64,000 nucleotides of DNA from Halostella litorea (lineage in GTDB: Archaea > Halobacteriota > Halobacteria > Halobacteriales > Natronoarchaeaceae), in assembly GCF_004785955.1 (NCBI RefSeq), contig NZ_ML214300.1, positions 62,001 through 126,000 on the forward strand. The letters are read 5' to 3'. A program made the translations under genes and the position numbers. The notes beneath the pieces were generated by a model. It had not been told where the DNA came from and did not search any database. It saw nothing but the letters and a program-made list of their open reading frames with translations. Below, one piece after another: positions 25,122 through 33,047 of the stretch (positions are counted from its first letter, which is position 1; each line of letters opens with the position of its first letter).

Positions 25122-26009
25122 ATGGTTTCGGAACTGATGGACGCGGACCGCTGGGAGCCGGTGGACGGGTTCGACTTCGAGGACGTGACCTACCACCGCG
25201 CCGTCGACGTCGACGCGGTGCGGATCGCCTTCGACCGCCCCGAGGTCCGCAACGCCTTCCGCCCCGGCACCGTGGACGAACTGTACGACGCGCTTGACCA
25301 CGCCCGCCGGCAGACCGACGTGGGCTGTGTCCTGCTGACCGGCAACGGCCCGTCGCCGAAGGACGGCGGGTGGGCGTTCTGCTCCGGCGGCGACCAGACG
25401 ATCCGCGGCGACGACGGCTACCAGTACGACGGCGACGAGGAGCAGGCCTCGGACACCGGCCGCCTCCACATCCTCGAAGTCCAGCGGCTCATCCGGTTCA
25501 TGCCCAAGCCCGTCGTCGCAGTCGTGCCGGGGTGGGCGGTCGGGGGCGGCCACAGCCTCCACGTCATCTGCGACCTGACGCTGGCCAGCGCCGAGCACGC
25601 CACCTTCAAGCAGACCGACCCGGACGTCGCGAGCTTCGACGCCGGCTTCGGCTCCGCGTACCTCGCGCGGCAGGTCGGCCAGAAGCGGGCCCGCGAGATA
25701 TTCTTCCTCGGGAAGAACTACGACGCCGACGAGGCCGTCGAGATGGGGATGGCGAACGAGGCGGTCCCCCACGAGGACCTGGAGGACGTCGCGCTGGAGT
25801 GGGCCGACCGGATGGCCTCGAAGAGCCCGACCGCCATGCGGATGCTGAAGTTCGGCTTCAACGCCGCCGACGACGGCATGGTGGGCCAGCAGGTGTTCGC
25901 CGGCGAGGCGACCCGGCTGGGCTACATGACCGACGAGGCCAAGGAGGGCCGCGACGCGTTCGTCGAGGGCCGCGACCCCGACTTCGACGACTTCCCCTGG
26001 CACTACTAA
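25122..26009 (+). CDS. menB: 1,4-dihydroxy-2-naphthoyl-CoA synthase
   Basis: A 295-residue crotonase-fold enzyme that closes the second ring of menaquinone from o-succinylbenzoyl-CoA. MenB marks are WAFCSGGDQTIRG (oxyanion hole and acyl-CoA loop), VVPGWAVGGGHSLHVICDLTLAS, TFKQTDPDVASFDAGFGSAYLAR and the C-terminal GYMTDEAKEGRDAF. A second ATG 15 bases in is a possible start. It has its own promoter after the inverted DnaJ gene, and a palindromic element starts directly after its stop. Confidence 0.96.
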   Translation: MVSELMDADRWEPVDGFDFEDVTYHRAVDVDAVRIAFDRPEVRNAFRPGTVDELYDALDHARRQTDVGCVLLTGNGPSPKDGGWAFCSGGDQTIRGDDGYQYDGDEEQASDTGRLHILEVQRLIRFMPKPVVAVVPGWAVGGGHSLHVICDLTLASAEHATFKQTDPDVASFDAGFGSAYLARQVGQKRAREIFFLGKNYDADEAVEMGMANEAVPHEDLEDVALEWADRMASKSPTAMRMLKFGFNAADDGMVGQQVFAGEATRLGYMTDEAKEGRDAFVEGRDPDFDDFPWHY

Positions 26010-26190
26010 CGACCTTTTTCCCGTTCGGGTTCGCTCGCGGAGCGAGCGAACCTCTCACGGCAAAAACGTCGATGAAAAAGGCCGCGAGCGCCGACGGCGC
26101 TCGCGGGGCCTTTGCGAACGACGTGGGCAAAGGCTCGTCAGAGCGAAGCTCTGACGGTGAAACGCCGCCGGAGGCGGCGTATGCTCGTCG
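26010..26190. repeat. Compound palindromic element, copy A
   Basis: It begins right after the menB stop with a T-run (26014-26018). Perfect stems: GGTTCGCTCGC/GCGAGCGAACC with loop GGA (26028-26052), CCGCGAGCGCC/GGCGCTCGCGG with loop GAC (26082-26106), CGTCAGAGC/GCTCTGACG with loop GAA (26136-26156) and CGCCGCC/GGCGGCG with loop GGA (26163-26179). The 29-base linker at 26052-26080 matches copy B (31098-31126) at 25 of 29 positions, and a TATGCTSG box ends both copies. No gene is seen up to menA. Confidence 0.8.
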
Positions 26191-26264
26191 CGGCGGACAG
26201 CGATTAGCCACTCCACCGCCCCGCAACCACAGGGGATATGGCGCGGCCGGCCCTAGCGCCGCCA

Positions 26265-27209
26265 ATGACGGAAGTCGCCAACGCCGCGGACGTCTCGCGG
26301 ACGCGGGCGTGGCTGATGGCCGCCCGGCCACAGACCCTCCCCGCGGCCGCCGCGCCGGTTATCGTCGGGACCGGACTCGCCGTCTGCGACGGCGTGTTCG
26401 CCCCGCTGCCGGCGCTGGTCGCGTTCGTCGGCGCGGCGCTGATTCAGGTCGGGACGAACTTCGCGAACGACTACTTCGACGCGGTGAAGGGCGCGGACAC
26501 GGAGGACCGCGAGGGGTTCACCCGCGTCACGCAGTCGGGGCTCATCTCGCCGGCGGAGGTCAAGCGCGCGGCCGCCGTCACGTTCGGCCTCGCGGTGCTG
26601 TCCGGCACCTACCTCGTCTACGTCGGGGGCGTGCCGATCCTCGCCATCGGTCTGCTGTCGGTCGCCAGCGGCGTCGCCTACACCGGCGGGCCGTACCCGC
26701 TGGGCTACTACGGGCTGGGCGACCTGTTCGTGTTCGTCTTCTTCGGCGTCGTCGCGGTGACGGGCACCTACTACGTGCAGGCCGCCGCGGTGCTCGCCGA
26801 CCCGCTGGCCGTCGGCGTGCCCGAGGGGACGGTCACGGCGGCCGCGCTGCTGGCCAGCCTCCCCGTCGCGGCGATATCGACGGACATCCTCGTCGTGAAC
26901 AACGTCCGGGACATGGAGACCGACGCCGAGGCGGGCAAGACGACGCTCGCGGTCCTGCTGGGCTACCGCTGGAGCCGGGTCGAGTTCGTCGCCCTGCTGG
27001 CGCTGGCGTACGCGGTACCGGCGTACTTCTGGGCGACCGACTTCGGGCCGACGGTCCTGCTGCCGCTTTTGACGCTGCCGTACGCCGCCGCCGTCGCCCG
27101 GACCGTCTGCACGGAGCGGTCCGGCGAGGCGCTCAACCCGGCGCTGGAACGGACCGGCAAACTGCTCGCCGCGCACTCGGCGCTGTTCGCGCTGGGGCTG
27201 GTGGTCTGA
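26265..27209 (+). CDS. menA: 1,4-dihydroxy-2-naphthoate polyprenyltransferase
   Basis: A 314-residue UbiA-family membrane enzyme that attaches the isoprenoid chain to dihydroxynaphthoate, giving demethylmenaquinone with CO2 loss. Both Asp-rich motifs are present: NFANDYFDAVKGAD for the prenyl diphosphate and NNVRDMETDAEAGKTTLAVLLG for magnesium. Eight to nine hydrophobic segments follow the UbiA pattern. An in-frame ATG at 26238 would add nine residues. Its stop overlaps the menC start (TGATG), so menA, menC and menE form one unit. Confidence 0.95.
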   Translation: MTEVANAADVSRTRAWLMAARPQTLPAAAAPVIVGTGLAVCDGVFAPLPALVAFVGAALIQVGTNFANDYFDAVKGADTEDREGFTRVTQSGLISPAEVKRAAAVTFGLAVLSGTYLVYVGGVPILAIGLLSVASGVAYTGGPYPLGYYGLGDLFVFVFFGVVAVTGTYYVQAAAVLADPLAVGVPEGTVTAAALLASLPVAAISTDILVVNNVRDMETDAEAGKTTLAVLLGYRWSRVEFVALLALAYAVPAYFWATDFGPTVLLPLLTLPYAAAVARTVCTERSGEALNPALERTGKLLAAHSALFALGLVV

Positions 27210-28240
27210 TGCGGCTGGACCGCCGCGACTTCGCGCTCCCGCTCTCCGATCCCCTGCGCACCGCCCGCGGGGAGATGGCGACGCGCACGGGCGTCCTCGT
27301 CCGGGTTGCGGACGACGGCAACCGGGGGCTGGGCGAGGCGTCGCCGCTCCCGGGCTGGACTGAGCCGCTCTCGGACTGCCGGACGGCGCTTGCCCGCGCC
27401 GAGCGGGCGCTCCAGCGCGGCCCCGACGCCGCGCTCGCCGCCGTCGACGCGCCGGCCGCGCGCCACGGCCTCTCGCTGGCGCTCGCGGACCTGCGGGCCG
27501 CCGACGCCGGCGTGCCGCTGTACCGCTACCTCGGCGACGACGCGGCCGTCACGGACGTGCCGGTCAACGCGACCGTCGGCGACGCGCCGCCCGAGGAGAC
27601 GGCGGCGGAGGCGGCCGACGCGGTCGCCGACGGCGTCGACTGCGTGAAGGTGAAGGTCGGCGCCCGGGACGTCGACGAGGACGTCCGACGGCTCCGGGCG
27701 GTCCGGGACGCGGTCGGCCCCGGCGTGGAACTCCGGGCCGACGCGAACGGCGCGTGGGACCGGGCGGCGGCCGAGCGGGCGCTGGACGCGTTCGCGGACG
27801 TCGGCGTCGAGTTCGTCGAACAGCCGCTGCCCGCCGACGACCTGTCGGGGCTGGCGGCGCTCCGCGGCGGCCCGGTCGGCGTGGCGGCCGACGAGAGCCT
27901 CGCCGCGACCGGTGTCGACGCCGTCCTCGACGCCGGGGCGGCGGACGCGCTGATACTCAAGCCGATGGCGCTGGGCGGGGTCGACCGCGCCCGTGACGCC
28001 GCGCTCCGGGCGCGGGAGGCGGGGGTCACGCCGGTGGTCACGACGACCGTCGACGCCGTGGTCGCGCGGACCGCCGCGGTCCACCTCGCGGCGTCGCTCG
28101 CGCCCGTCCCGCCCTGCGGGCTGGCGACGGGCGGCCGGCTGGAACGGGACCTCACCGCTGACCCCGCGCCGGTTCGCGACGGGACGATACACGTGCCGCA
28201 ACTGCCGGGGATCGGCACCACGGGGGCGTGGTCGTCGTGA
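27209..28240 (+). CDS. menC: o-Succinylbenzoate synthase
   Basis: A 343-residue enolase-superfamily enzyme that dehydrates SHCHC to o-succinylbenzoate. The catalytic K-x-K is in CVKVKVG, metal ligands are in RADANGAW, VEFVEQPLP and AADES, and the second catalytic lysine is in ILKPMALGG. The ATG uses the last base of the menA stop. The last bases overlap the likely GTG start of menE. MenH, which makes SHCHC, is not in the window. Confidence 0.93.
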   Translation: MRLDRRDFALPLSDPLRTARGEMATRTGVLVRVADDGNRGLGEASPLPGWTEPLSDCRTALARAERALQRGPDAALAAVDAPAARHGLSLALADLRAADAGVPLYRYLGDDAAVTDVPVNATVGDAPPEETAAEAADAVADGVDCVKVKVGARDVDEDVRRLRAVRDAVGPGVELRADANGAWDRAAAERALDAFADVGVEFVEQPLPADDLSGLAALRGGPVGVAADESLAATGVDAVLDAGAADALILKPMALGGVDRARDAALRAREAGVTPVVTTTVDAVVARTAAVHLAASLAPVPPCGLATGGRLERDLTADPAPVRDGTIHVPQLPGIGTTGAWSS

Positions 28241-29745
28241 CCTGGCGGCTCCGCGACCCGGTGGCCCGGCAGGCCGAGAGCGCGCCGGACGCGACCGCCG
28301 TCGTCGTCCACGAGTCCGACGAGGCGCTGAGCTACGCCGAACTGGACCGCGCGGTCGGGGAGACGGCCGGCCGCATCGCCGCGCTGGGGGTCGGCGAGGG
28401 CGACCAGGTCGGCGTCCTCATGGACTCCCGGCTCGCGTTTGTCCGGCTAGTCCACGCGACGGCCCGCCTCGGCGCGACGCTGGTGCCGCTGAACGTCCGG
28501 CTGACGACCGCCGAACTCGAGGCGCAACTCGACCGGCTTGACGTCCGGCTGCTCGTCTGCGAGCGCGACACCGAGCGGACGGCGCTCGACATCGCCGGGG
28601 AGACGCCGGTCGCGTCCGTCGACGCCTCGCCCGAGGCGGCCGCCGTGACCGACGAGCGCCTCGGCGCGCTGGGCGGGGTCGAACCCGACCCCGTCGACCC
28701 GGTCGCGCGGGGACTCGACGACCCGGCCTGCATCCTCTCGACGTCCGGGACCGGCGGGCGGCCGAAGCCGGTCGTGCTCACCGTCGGCAACCTGCTCGCC
28801 AACGCCGCGGGGTCGGCGTTCCGCCTCGGCGTGCTGCCGGACGACCGCTGGTTCGACCCGCTCCCGATGTACCACATGGGCGGGCTCGCGCCGGTGGTCC
28901 GGTCGGCGACGTACGGGACGACCGTCGTCGTGCAGCGCGAGTTCGAGGCGGGGGCGACGGCCGACGCGCTGGCCGAGCGCGACGCGACGGCCGTGTCGCT
29001 CGTCCCGACGATGCTCCGCCGGATGCTCGACGAACGGGGCGATCTGACCGACACCCTGCGGTTCGTCCTGCTGGGCGGTGCGCCCGCCCCGGACGCGCTG
29101 GTCGAGCGCTGTGCCGATCTGGGCGTCCCGGTGTGTCCCACCTACGGGATGACCGAGGCGGCCTCACAGATCGCCACGGCGACGCCCGCGGAGGCCGCCG
29201 ACCACGTCGGCACGGTCGGCCGCCCGCTCTCGGTGACCGACGTGACGGTCGTCGACGAGTCCGGGTCGCCGTGCCCGCCGGGCGAGGTCGGCGAACTCGT
29301 GGTCGACGGGCCGACTGTGACGCCGGGCTACTACGGCGACCCCGAGACCACCGCCGAGGCGTTCGGCGAGCACGGCCTCCGCACCGGCGACCTGGCGTAC
29401 GTCGACGACGACGGCCGCCTCTGGGTGCTCAACCGCCGCGAGGACCGGATCGTCACCGGCGGCGAGAACGTCGACCCCGGCGAGGTCGCGACCGCGATCC
29501 GCGACCACCCGGCGGTCGAGGACGTCGCCGTCGTCGGCCTCGACGACCCCGAGTGGGGCGAGCGCGTCGCCGCGCTCGTCGTCGCCGACTGCTCGGAGCG
29601 CTCGATCCGCGAGTTCTGCGCCGGGCGGCTCGCCGGCTTCAAACACCCGAAGACCGTCGGCTTCGCGGACGAGATACCGCGGACCGCCTCCGGCACCGTC
29701 GACCGCGACGCCGTCCGCGAGCGCCTGCGTTCGGCCGAGCGCTGA
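28237..29745 (+). CDS. menE: o-Succinylbenzoate-CoA ligase
   Basis: A 502-residue adenylate-forming enzyme that activates o-succinylbenzoate with ATP and CoA. The AMP-binding loop is STSGTGGRPKPVVLT; other ANL signatures are PTYGMTEAAS, TGDLAYVDDDGRLWVLNRREDRIVTGGENV and the C-terminal lysine region PRTASGTVDRD. The GTG at 28237 overlaps the menC stop (GTGA); another GTG at 28228 is possible. It ends the menACE unit. Confidence 0.93.
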   Translation: MTWRLRDPVARQAESAPDATAVVVHESDEALSYAELDRAVGETAGRIAALGVGEGDQVGVLMDSRLAFVRLVHATARLGATLVPLNVRLTTAELEAQLDRLDVRLLVCERDTERTALDIAGETPVASVDASPEAAAVTDERLGALGGVEPDPVDPVARGLDDPACILSTSGTGGRPKPVVLTVGNLLANAAGSAFRLGVLPDDRWFDPLPMYHMGGLAPVVRSATYGTTVVVQREFEAGATADALAERDATAVSLVPTMLRRMLDERGDLTDTLRFVLLGGAPAPDALVERCADLGVPVCPTYGMTEAASQIATATPAEAADHVGTVGRPLSVTDVTVVDESGSPCPPGEVGELVVDGPTVTPGYYGDPETTAEAFGEHGLRTGDLAYVDDDGRLWVLNRREDRIVTGGENVDPGEVATAIRDHPAVEDVAVVGLDDPEWGERVAALVVADCSERSIREFCAGRLAGFKHPKTVGFADEIPRTASGTVDRDAVRERLRSAER

Positions 29746-29782
29746 CCGCTGCCGGCCGCGGCCGAACTGCCGGCGAACCACC

Positions 29783-29790
29783 TTTTAAAT
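29783..29790 (+). promoter_or_regulatory. TATA-like box for the NRDE gene
   Basis: ttttaaat is centred 27 bases before the GTG at 29814, indicating a leaderless transcript with a GTG start. Confidence 0.6.
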
Positions 29791-29813
29791 CTCGGCCCGC
29801 CGTACCCGGCCAC

Positions 29814-30560
29814 GTGTGCACGCTCACCCTCGCGTGGCGGGTGTTCGAGGACGCCCCGGTCGTCGCGGCCGCGAACCGCGACGAACTGGTCGACCGGCCC
29901 TCGGAGCCGCCCGAAGTCGTCGAGGACGACCCCCGCGTCGTCGCCCCGCGCGACGCCGAAGCGGGCGGCACGTGGATCGGCTACAACGAGCACGGCCTGC
30001 TGGTCGCGGTGACGAACCGCTGGACTGACGCCGACCTCGCCGGCGACCGCTCGCGCGGCCTGCTCGTCCGCGACGCGCTCCGGCACGGCTCCGCGGAGTC
30101 GGCCGCCCGCTTCGTCGAGCGCGAGACCGACGCCCGCGAGTTCGACGGGTTCAACCTCGTGCTGGCCGACGCGGACGCCGCCCTGCTGTTCGAGTGGGAC
30201 GGCACGCTTCGCTTCTCGCGGCTCGAACCGGGCGTCCACGTCGTCGTCAACGTCGGCGCGGACGGGCGCTTCGACGTGCCCGAGGCCCGCCCGGACGCGG
30301 GCCGCGACCAGGCCGACAACGCACGCGGGGTCCGGACGGCGCTGACGCCGGAGCCGGGCGAGACGGCCGAGGGCTGGCTCGACCGCGCGGCCGACGTGCT
30401 CGGCGACCACGAGTACGGCGTCTGCGTCCACGGCGACGGCTTCGGCACCCGGTCGTCGTCGCTGATCCTGCTGGGCGAGGACGGCGCTCGCTACCGCTTC
30501 GCGGACGGGCCGCCCTGCGAGACGGCGTTCCGCGAGGTCCGGCCCGAAGGGCAGATTTAA
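29814..30560 (+). CDS. NRDE (TANGO2-like) family protein
   Basis: A 248-residue protein starting with GTG, reading MCTLTLAWRVF. The family signature AANRDELVDRPSEPP (about 19-33) gives the NRDE name, and GGTWIGYNEHGLLVAVTNR is conserved in TANGO2 homologues. The cysteine at position 2 fits an N-terminal-nucleophile-like arrangement. Human TANGO2 has been tied to heme and lipid handling; the biochemical role in archaea is unknown. It stands right after menE but has its own promoter. Confidence 0.88.
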   Translation: MCTLTLAWRVFEDAPVVAAANRDELVDRPSEPPEVVEDDPRVVAPRDAEAGGTWIGYNEHGLLVAVTNRWTDADLAGDRSRGLLVRDALRHGSAESAARFVERETDAREFDGFNLVLADADAALLFEWDGTLRFSRLEPGVHVVVNVGADGRFDVPEARPDAGRDQADNARGVRTALTPEPGETAEGWLDRAADVLGDHEYGVCVHGDGFGTRSSSLILLGEDGARYRFADGPPCETAFREVRPEGQI

Positions 30561-30613
30561 ACGGAATGGAACCCGTTGTAACGGACACATGCTAGCCCCG
30601 AGCAGTCCCGTCC

Positions 30614-30619
30614 GGAGGT
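30614..30619 (+). promoter_or_regulatory. Shine-Dalgarno site that decides the GTG start
   Basis: ggaggt lies 7 bases before the GTG at 30627, marking it as the start over an in-frame GTG at 30618. A TATA-like atttaaa at 30555-30561 would give a leader of some 45 bases, so this is one of the few led transcripts here. Confidence 0.55.
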
Positions 30620-30626
30620 GTCACGC

Positions 30627-30977
30627 GTGAGCGCGTCCGCGACCGACGAGGAGCTCAGCGAGAAGGAGTGGGAGGCGCTGGAGCTGGTCCGCGAGACGGG
30701 CGGCATCCACCAGAGCGAGTTCTGGAAGGAACTGGACGTCAACTCCCGCAAGGGGAGCCGCATCGCCGAGTCGCTCGTCGAGAAGGGGCTGGTCCAGCGC
30801 GAGGAGACGGTGTACGACGGCCACAACACCTACCTCATCTCGCCGACCGCCCGCGACCTGGACTTCTCGCTTCTGATGGCCGGGGACATGCTCTCGCCGT
30901 TCATCGGCGAGGAGGAGGTCAACGCCAACAGCGACGCCTTCTCGCAGTGGATCATGAACCTGGCCTACGAGGAGTAA
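30627..30977 (+). CDS. Winged-helix transcription regulator
   Basis: A 116-residue protein with a winged helix at about 10-72: LSEKEWEALELVRETGGIHQSEFWKEL, then NSRKGSRIAESLVEKGLVQREETVYDGHNTYLISPT, with the wing between two strands. The C-terminal 40 residues (LDFSLLMAGDMLSPFIGEEEV) may form a dimerisation or sensing part. It resembles MarR/Lrp-like haloarchaeal regulators. The target is unknown. A palindromic element begins directly after its stop. Confidence 0.75.
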   Translation: MSASATDEELSEKEWEALELVRETGGIHQSEFWKELDVNSRKGSRIAESLVEKGLVQREETVYDGHNTYLISPTARDLDFSLLMAGDMLSPFIGEEEVNANSDAFSQWIMNLAYEE

Positions 30978-31186
30978 GACGGCCGTTTTCCCGTCGTTCG
31001 AAAGAGCGCGGAGCGCTCTTTCGTGATGACGAAAGACGCCTTCGGCGTCTTTCGAACCACTCGGGTGTCCTCGCTCGCCTCCGGCGGGCTGCGGGCACTC
31101 TCGCGGCAAAAATGTCGATCAAAAACTCCGGACGCGGCCGCCGGCCGCGTCCGGCGAAACGGCGGCTCCGCCGCCGTATGCTGGAC
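30978..31186. repeat. Compound palindromic element, copy B
   Basis: It starts at the stop of the winged-helix gene. Perfect stems: GAAAGAGCGC/GCGCTCTTTC with loop GGA (31000-31022), CGAAAGACGCC/GGCGTCTTTCG with loop TTC (31030-31054), CCGGACGCGGCC/GGCCGCGTCCGG with loop GCC (31128-31154) and CGGCGGC/GCCGCCG with loop TCC (31160-31176). Linkers shared with copy A are 31098-31126 and the GCGAAAC plus TATGCTGG boxes flanking the last stem. Confidence 0.8.
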
Positions 31187-31298
31187 CCCTTCGACTCCTC
31201 ACTTCCGACGGCCTGCCCTCCCCCGGGTCGCGCGGGCGCTCACCCTCGTTCGCGCCACGCGTCCCCGGCCTGCCGTTCTTTGCGAGGTCGAACTCGGA
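31187..31298. other. Intergenic tail after palindromic element B
   Basis: No gene is seen. The string gcctgccctcccccg (31211-31225) is identical to 17999-18013 in the other hairpin cluster. With the element before it, the gene-free gap is about 320 bases. Confidence 0.4.
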
Positions 31299-31511
31299 TC
31301 ACTCCACCTCGTAGCCTAGCTCCCGAACGGTGGCCCTGATCCGCTCCTCGGCGAGCAGGTCCACGTCGAAGTGCACCTCGGCCGCGCCGCCGTCCGGGTC
31401 GACGGTCGAACCCATCACTCCGTCTACCTCCGCCAGTTCCGCCTCGATGCGCGCCGCCTCGTCCGCGGACTCGACCCCCCGTACCGTGAACTCCGCGCTG
31501 GCTTCTGCCAT
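31299..31511 (-). CDS. HMA-like (heavy-metal-associated fold) small protein without CxxC
   Basis: A 70-residue protein with the beta-alpha-beta-beta-alpha-beta order of an HMA domain: SAEFTVRGVESADEAARIEAELAEVDGV, AAEVHFDVDLLAEERIRATVRELGYEVE. The ELGYEVE ending is typical. The metal-binding CxxC normally at the first loop is replaced by ESADEA and there is no cysteine at all, so it cannot bind copper in the usual way. It may be a degenerate chaperone or an interaction domain. Confidence 0.75.
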   Translation of the reverse strand: MAEASAEFTVRGVESADEAARIEAELAEVDGVMGSTVDPDGGAAEVHFDVDLLAEERIRATVRELGYEVE

Positions 31512-31570
31512 AGTGATCGATCGGATGTCCGTATCACGGCGCGGTTGATGACTCTACGGGGTGCCCGCGG

Positions 31571-32254
31571 TCAGTCGATCCCGGCCACGCAGTCCTCCAG
31601 TTCCTCCGTCGTCGTCCAGCGGTGGAGCCGGCCGGCGTCGTCGAGCAGGTCGAATATCGGCGTCTGCATCCCGCTGTACGGGTCGGCGGGGTCGGCGTCG
31701 GTGTCTATCTCGCCGGCGTCGAGGCCGTCGTACTCGCGCTTGCAGACGTGGGTCTTATCGAAGTACTCCTCGCTCCCGACGAACATGCCCTGTTCGACGA
31801 GGAAGCCGCCGCGGTCGTGCTCGGCGACGCCGACGATGGCGTCGGCGTAGTCCGCGAGGATCCGGAACTTCAGGTACGTGTTCGTCCACTCCCGGCGGAC
31901 GTCGACCATCAGGAAGGCGTAGGCGTCCCGGCGGCGGTTGAGCCGGTCCTTGACGAGCTGGAGCCGGCGGATCTCCGGGTCGCCGTAGCTCCCGAGCACG
32001 AAGTACGAGCGCTCGTGGCGGAAGATGGGCGACAGCTCCGCCACCGAGTGTTTGAGCCGTTCGTACTCCTCGGGCGACAGCGAGCGGTCGTGGAGGTGGT
32101 CGGCGGCGCGGGCCGCGACCTCGTCGGGCGTCGGCGGCGCGCTGTCGGCGTCGTCACCGGCGTCGCTCCCCCCGGAGCCGTCGGCGTCCCGGTCGTCGTG
32201 GCCGGCGTGGGGCGGGGGGCCCTCGCCCCGGTCCGGCCGACGGTCGTCGCGCAT
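31571..32254 (-). CDS. Unknown protein with a Rossmann-like (deoxyribosyltransferase/TIR-like?) domain
   Basis: A 227-residue protein. The first 50 residues are disordered and Asp/Gly-rich. From about residue 75 a compact alpha/beta domain runs: RSYFVLGSYGDPEIRRLQLVKDRL, DAYAFLMVDVR, KFRILADYADAIVGVAEHDRGGFLVEQGMF. A strand followed by G-GFLVEQG resembles the Glu-bearing loop of nucleoside 2-deoxyribosyltransferase and TIR-like folds, where that Glu is catalytic. I cannot confirm this without structure comparison. A taaataat box (32277-32284) lies about 26 bases upstream on its strand. It is divergent from a winged-helix regulator. Confidence 0.55.
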   Translation of the reverse strand: MRDDRRPDRGEGPPPHAGHDDRDADGSGGSDAGDDADSAPPTPDEVAARAADHLHDRSLSPEEYERLKHSVAELSPIFRHERSYFVLGSYGDPEIRRLQLVKDRLNRRRDAYAFLMVDVRREWTNTYLKFRILADYADAIVGVAEHDRGGFLVEQGMFVGSEEYFDKTHVCKREYDGLDAGEIDTDADPADPYSGMQTPIFDLLDDAGRLHRWTTTEELEDCVAGID

Positions 32255-32365
32255 AGTTCGCGTCTCGAACGGGCGGTAAATAATCCCCTCGCACGCGGCG
32301 GAAGTAAAGCGGGGCGTCGCCCGTCCGTCGGTTCGGTGACCGGTGTGGTGGCCGAGTCGGTGACT

Positions 32366-32392
32366 GTATCGGTAACCGAAACGGTTCGATAC
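32366..32392. promoter_or_regulatory. Palindromic operator-like site between divergent genes
   Basis: GTATCG (32366-32371) pairs with CGATAC (32387-32392), and inside AACCG pairs with CGGTT around AAA. Further agaccggtgtagac and ggtctgcacc strings flank it (32393-32437). It lies between two divergent starts (32254 and 32474). Confidence 0.5.
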
Positions 32393-32441
32393 AGACCGGT
32401 GTAGACTAATCCGCTTACAACCAGTTTGGTCTGCACCACAA

Positions 32442-32450
32442 CGGTTAAAC
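32442..32450 (+). promoter_or_regulatory. TATA-like box for the winged-helix gene
   Basis: cggttaaac is centred 28 bases before the ATG at 32474. Confidence 0.45.
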
Positions 32451-32473
32451 ACGAGGCGGAACGATACGTAGGT

Positions 32474-32884
32474 ATGAGCCGACCCGACGCGGCGGCCGGC
32501 GGGGTCGACCGGGAGCGCGAGCGCCTGAACGTCGTCACGCAGGAGACGCGGTTCGCGCTCCTGCAGGACGTGCTCGGCCACCCCAGCGGGCTGCCGACGC
32601 TCCGCGAACTCGACTACGTGAACCCGAGCAAGAGCGACTCGACCATCCGCCAACACCTGACGGCGCTGATGGAGGTCGGCGTCGTCGAGCGGGTCGAACT
32701 CCCGCCCGAGCGCCGGAGCCGGGACTTGCCACACGTGTTCTACGGGCTGACCGACGACGGCCGGAAGTTCCTCGACCGCCACGGCCTGCTCCGTGCCGAG
32801 GACACCCTGCGCGAGGCGTACGACGCCGTCGAGAAGACCGACGGGATCGAACGCTACGAGTCGGCCCCGCGGCCCGAGCGCTGA
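32474..32884 (+). CDS. Winged-helix transcription regulator
   Basis: A 136-residue protein. After a 20-residue charged N-terminus the winged helix spans about 22-110: ETRFALLQDVLGHPSGLPTLRELDYVNPSKSDSTIRQHLTALMEVGVVERVELPPE, then PHVFYGLTDDGRKFLDRHGLL. It resembles ArsR/PadR-like haloarchaeal regulators. It is transcribed away from the Rossmann-like gene across 219 bases containing palindromes and so may control both; that is inference. Confidence 0.8.
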   Translation: MSRPDAAAGGVDRERERLNVVTQETRFALLQDVLGHPSGLPTLRELDYVNPSKSDSTIRQHLTALMEVGVVERVELPPERRSRDLPHVFYGLTDDGRKFLDRHGLLRAEDTLREAYDAVEKTDGIERYESAPRPER

Positions 32885-33047
32885 TGGGTGCCGCGGGGCG
32901 CGAGGGATCGCTGGCCTCGACGCAGGACCGCCGCGGCCCCGACCGCGCTCGGCCACGAAAGGTAAGTGTGCCCCGCTCGTAGCGGGCGGCGATGAGGAGC
33001 GTCGCCGCGCGCCCGGCCCCCGCGCGGACCCGCCGGGAGGGACCGAC

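Noticed and set aside
31003-31319. Short plus-strand frames through palindromic element B
   Set aside because: They translate hairpins and low-complexity DNA; no start context and no similarity between the two element copies at protein level.
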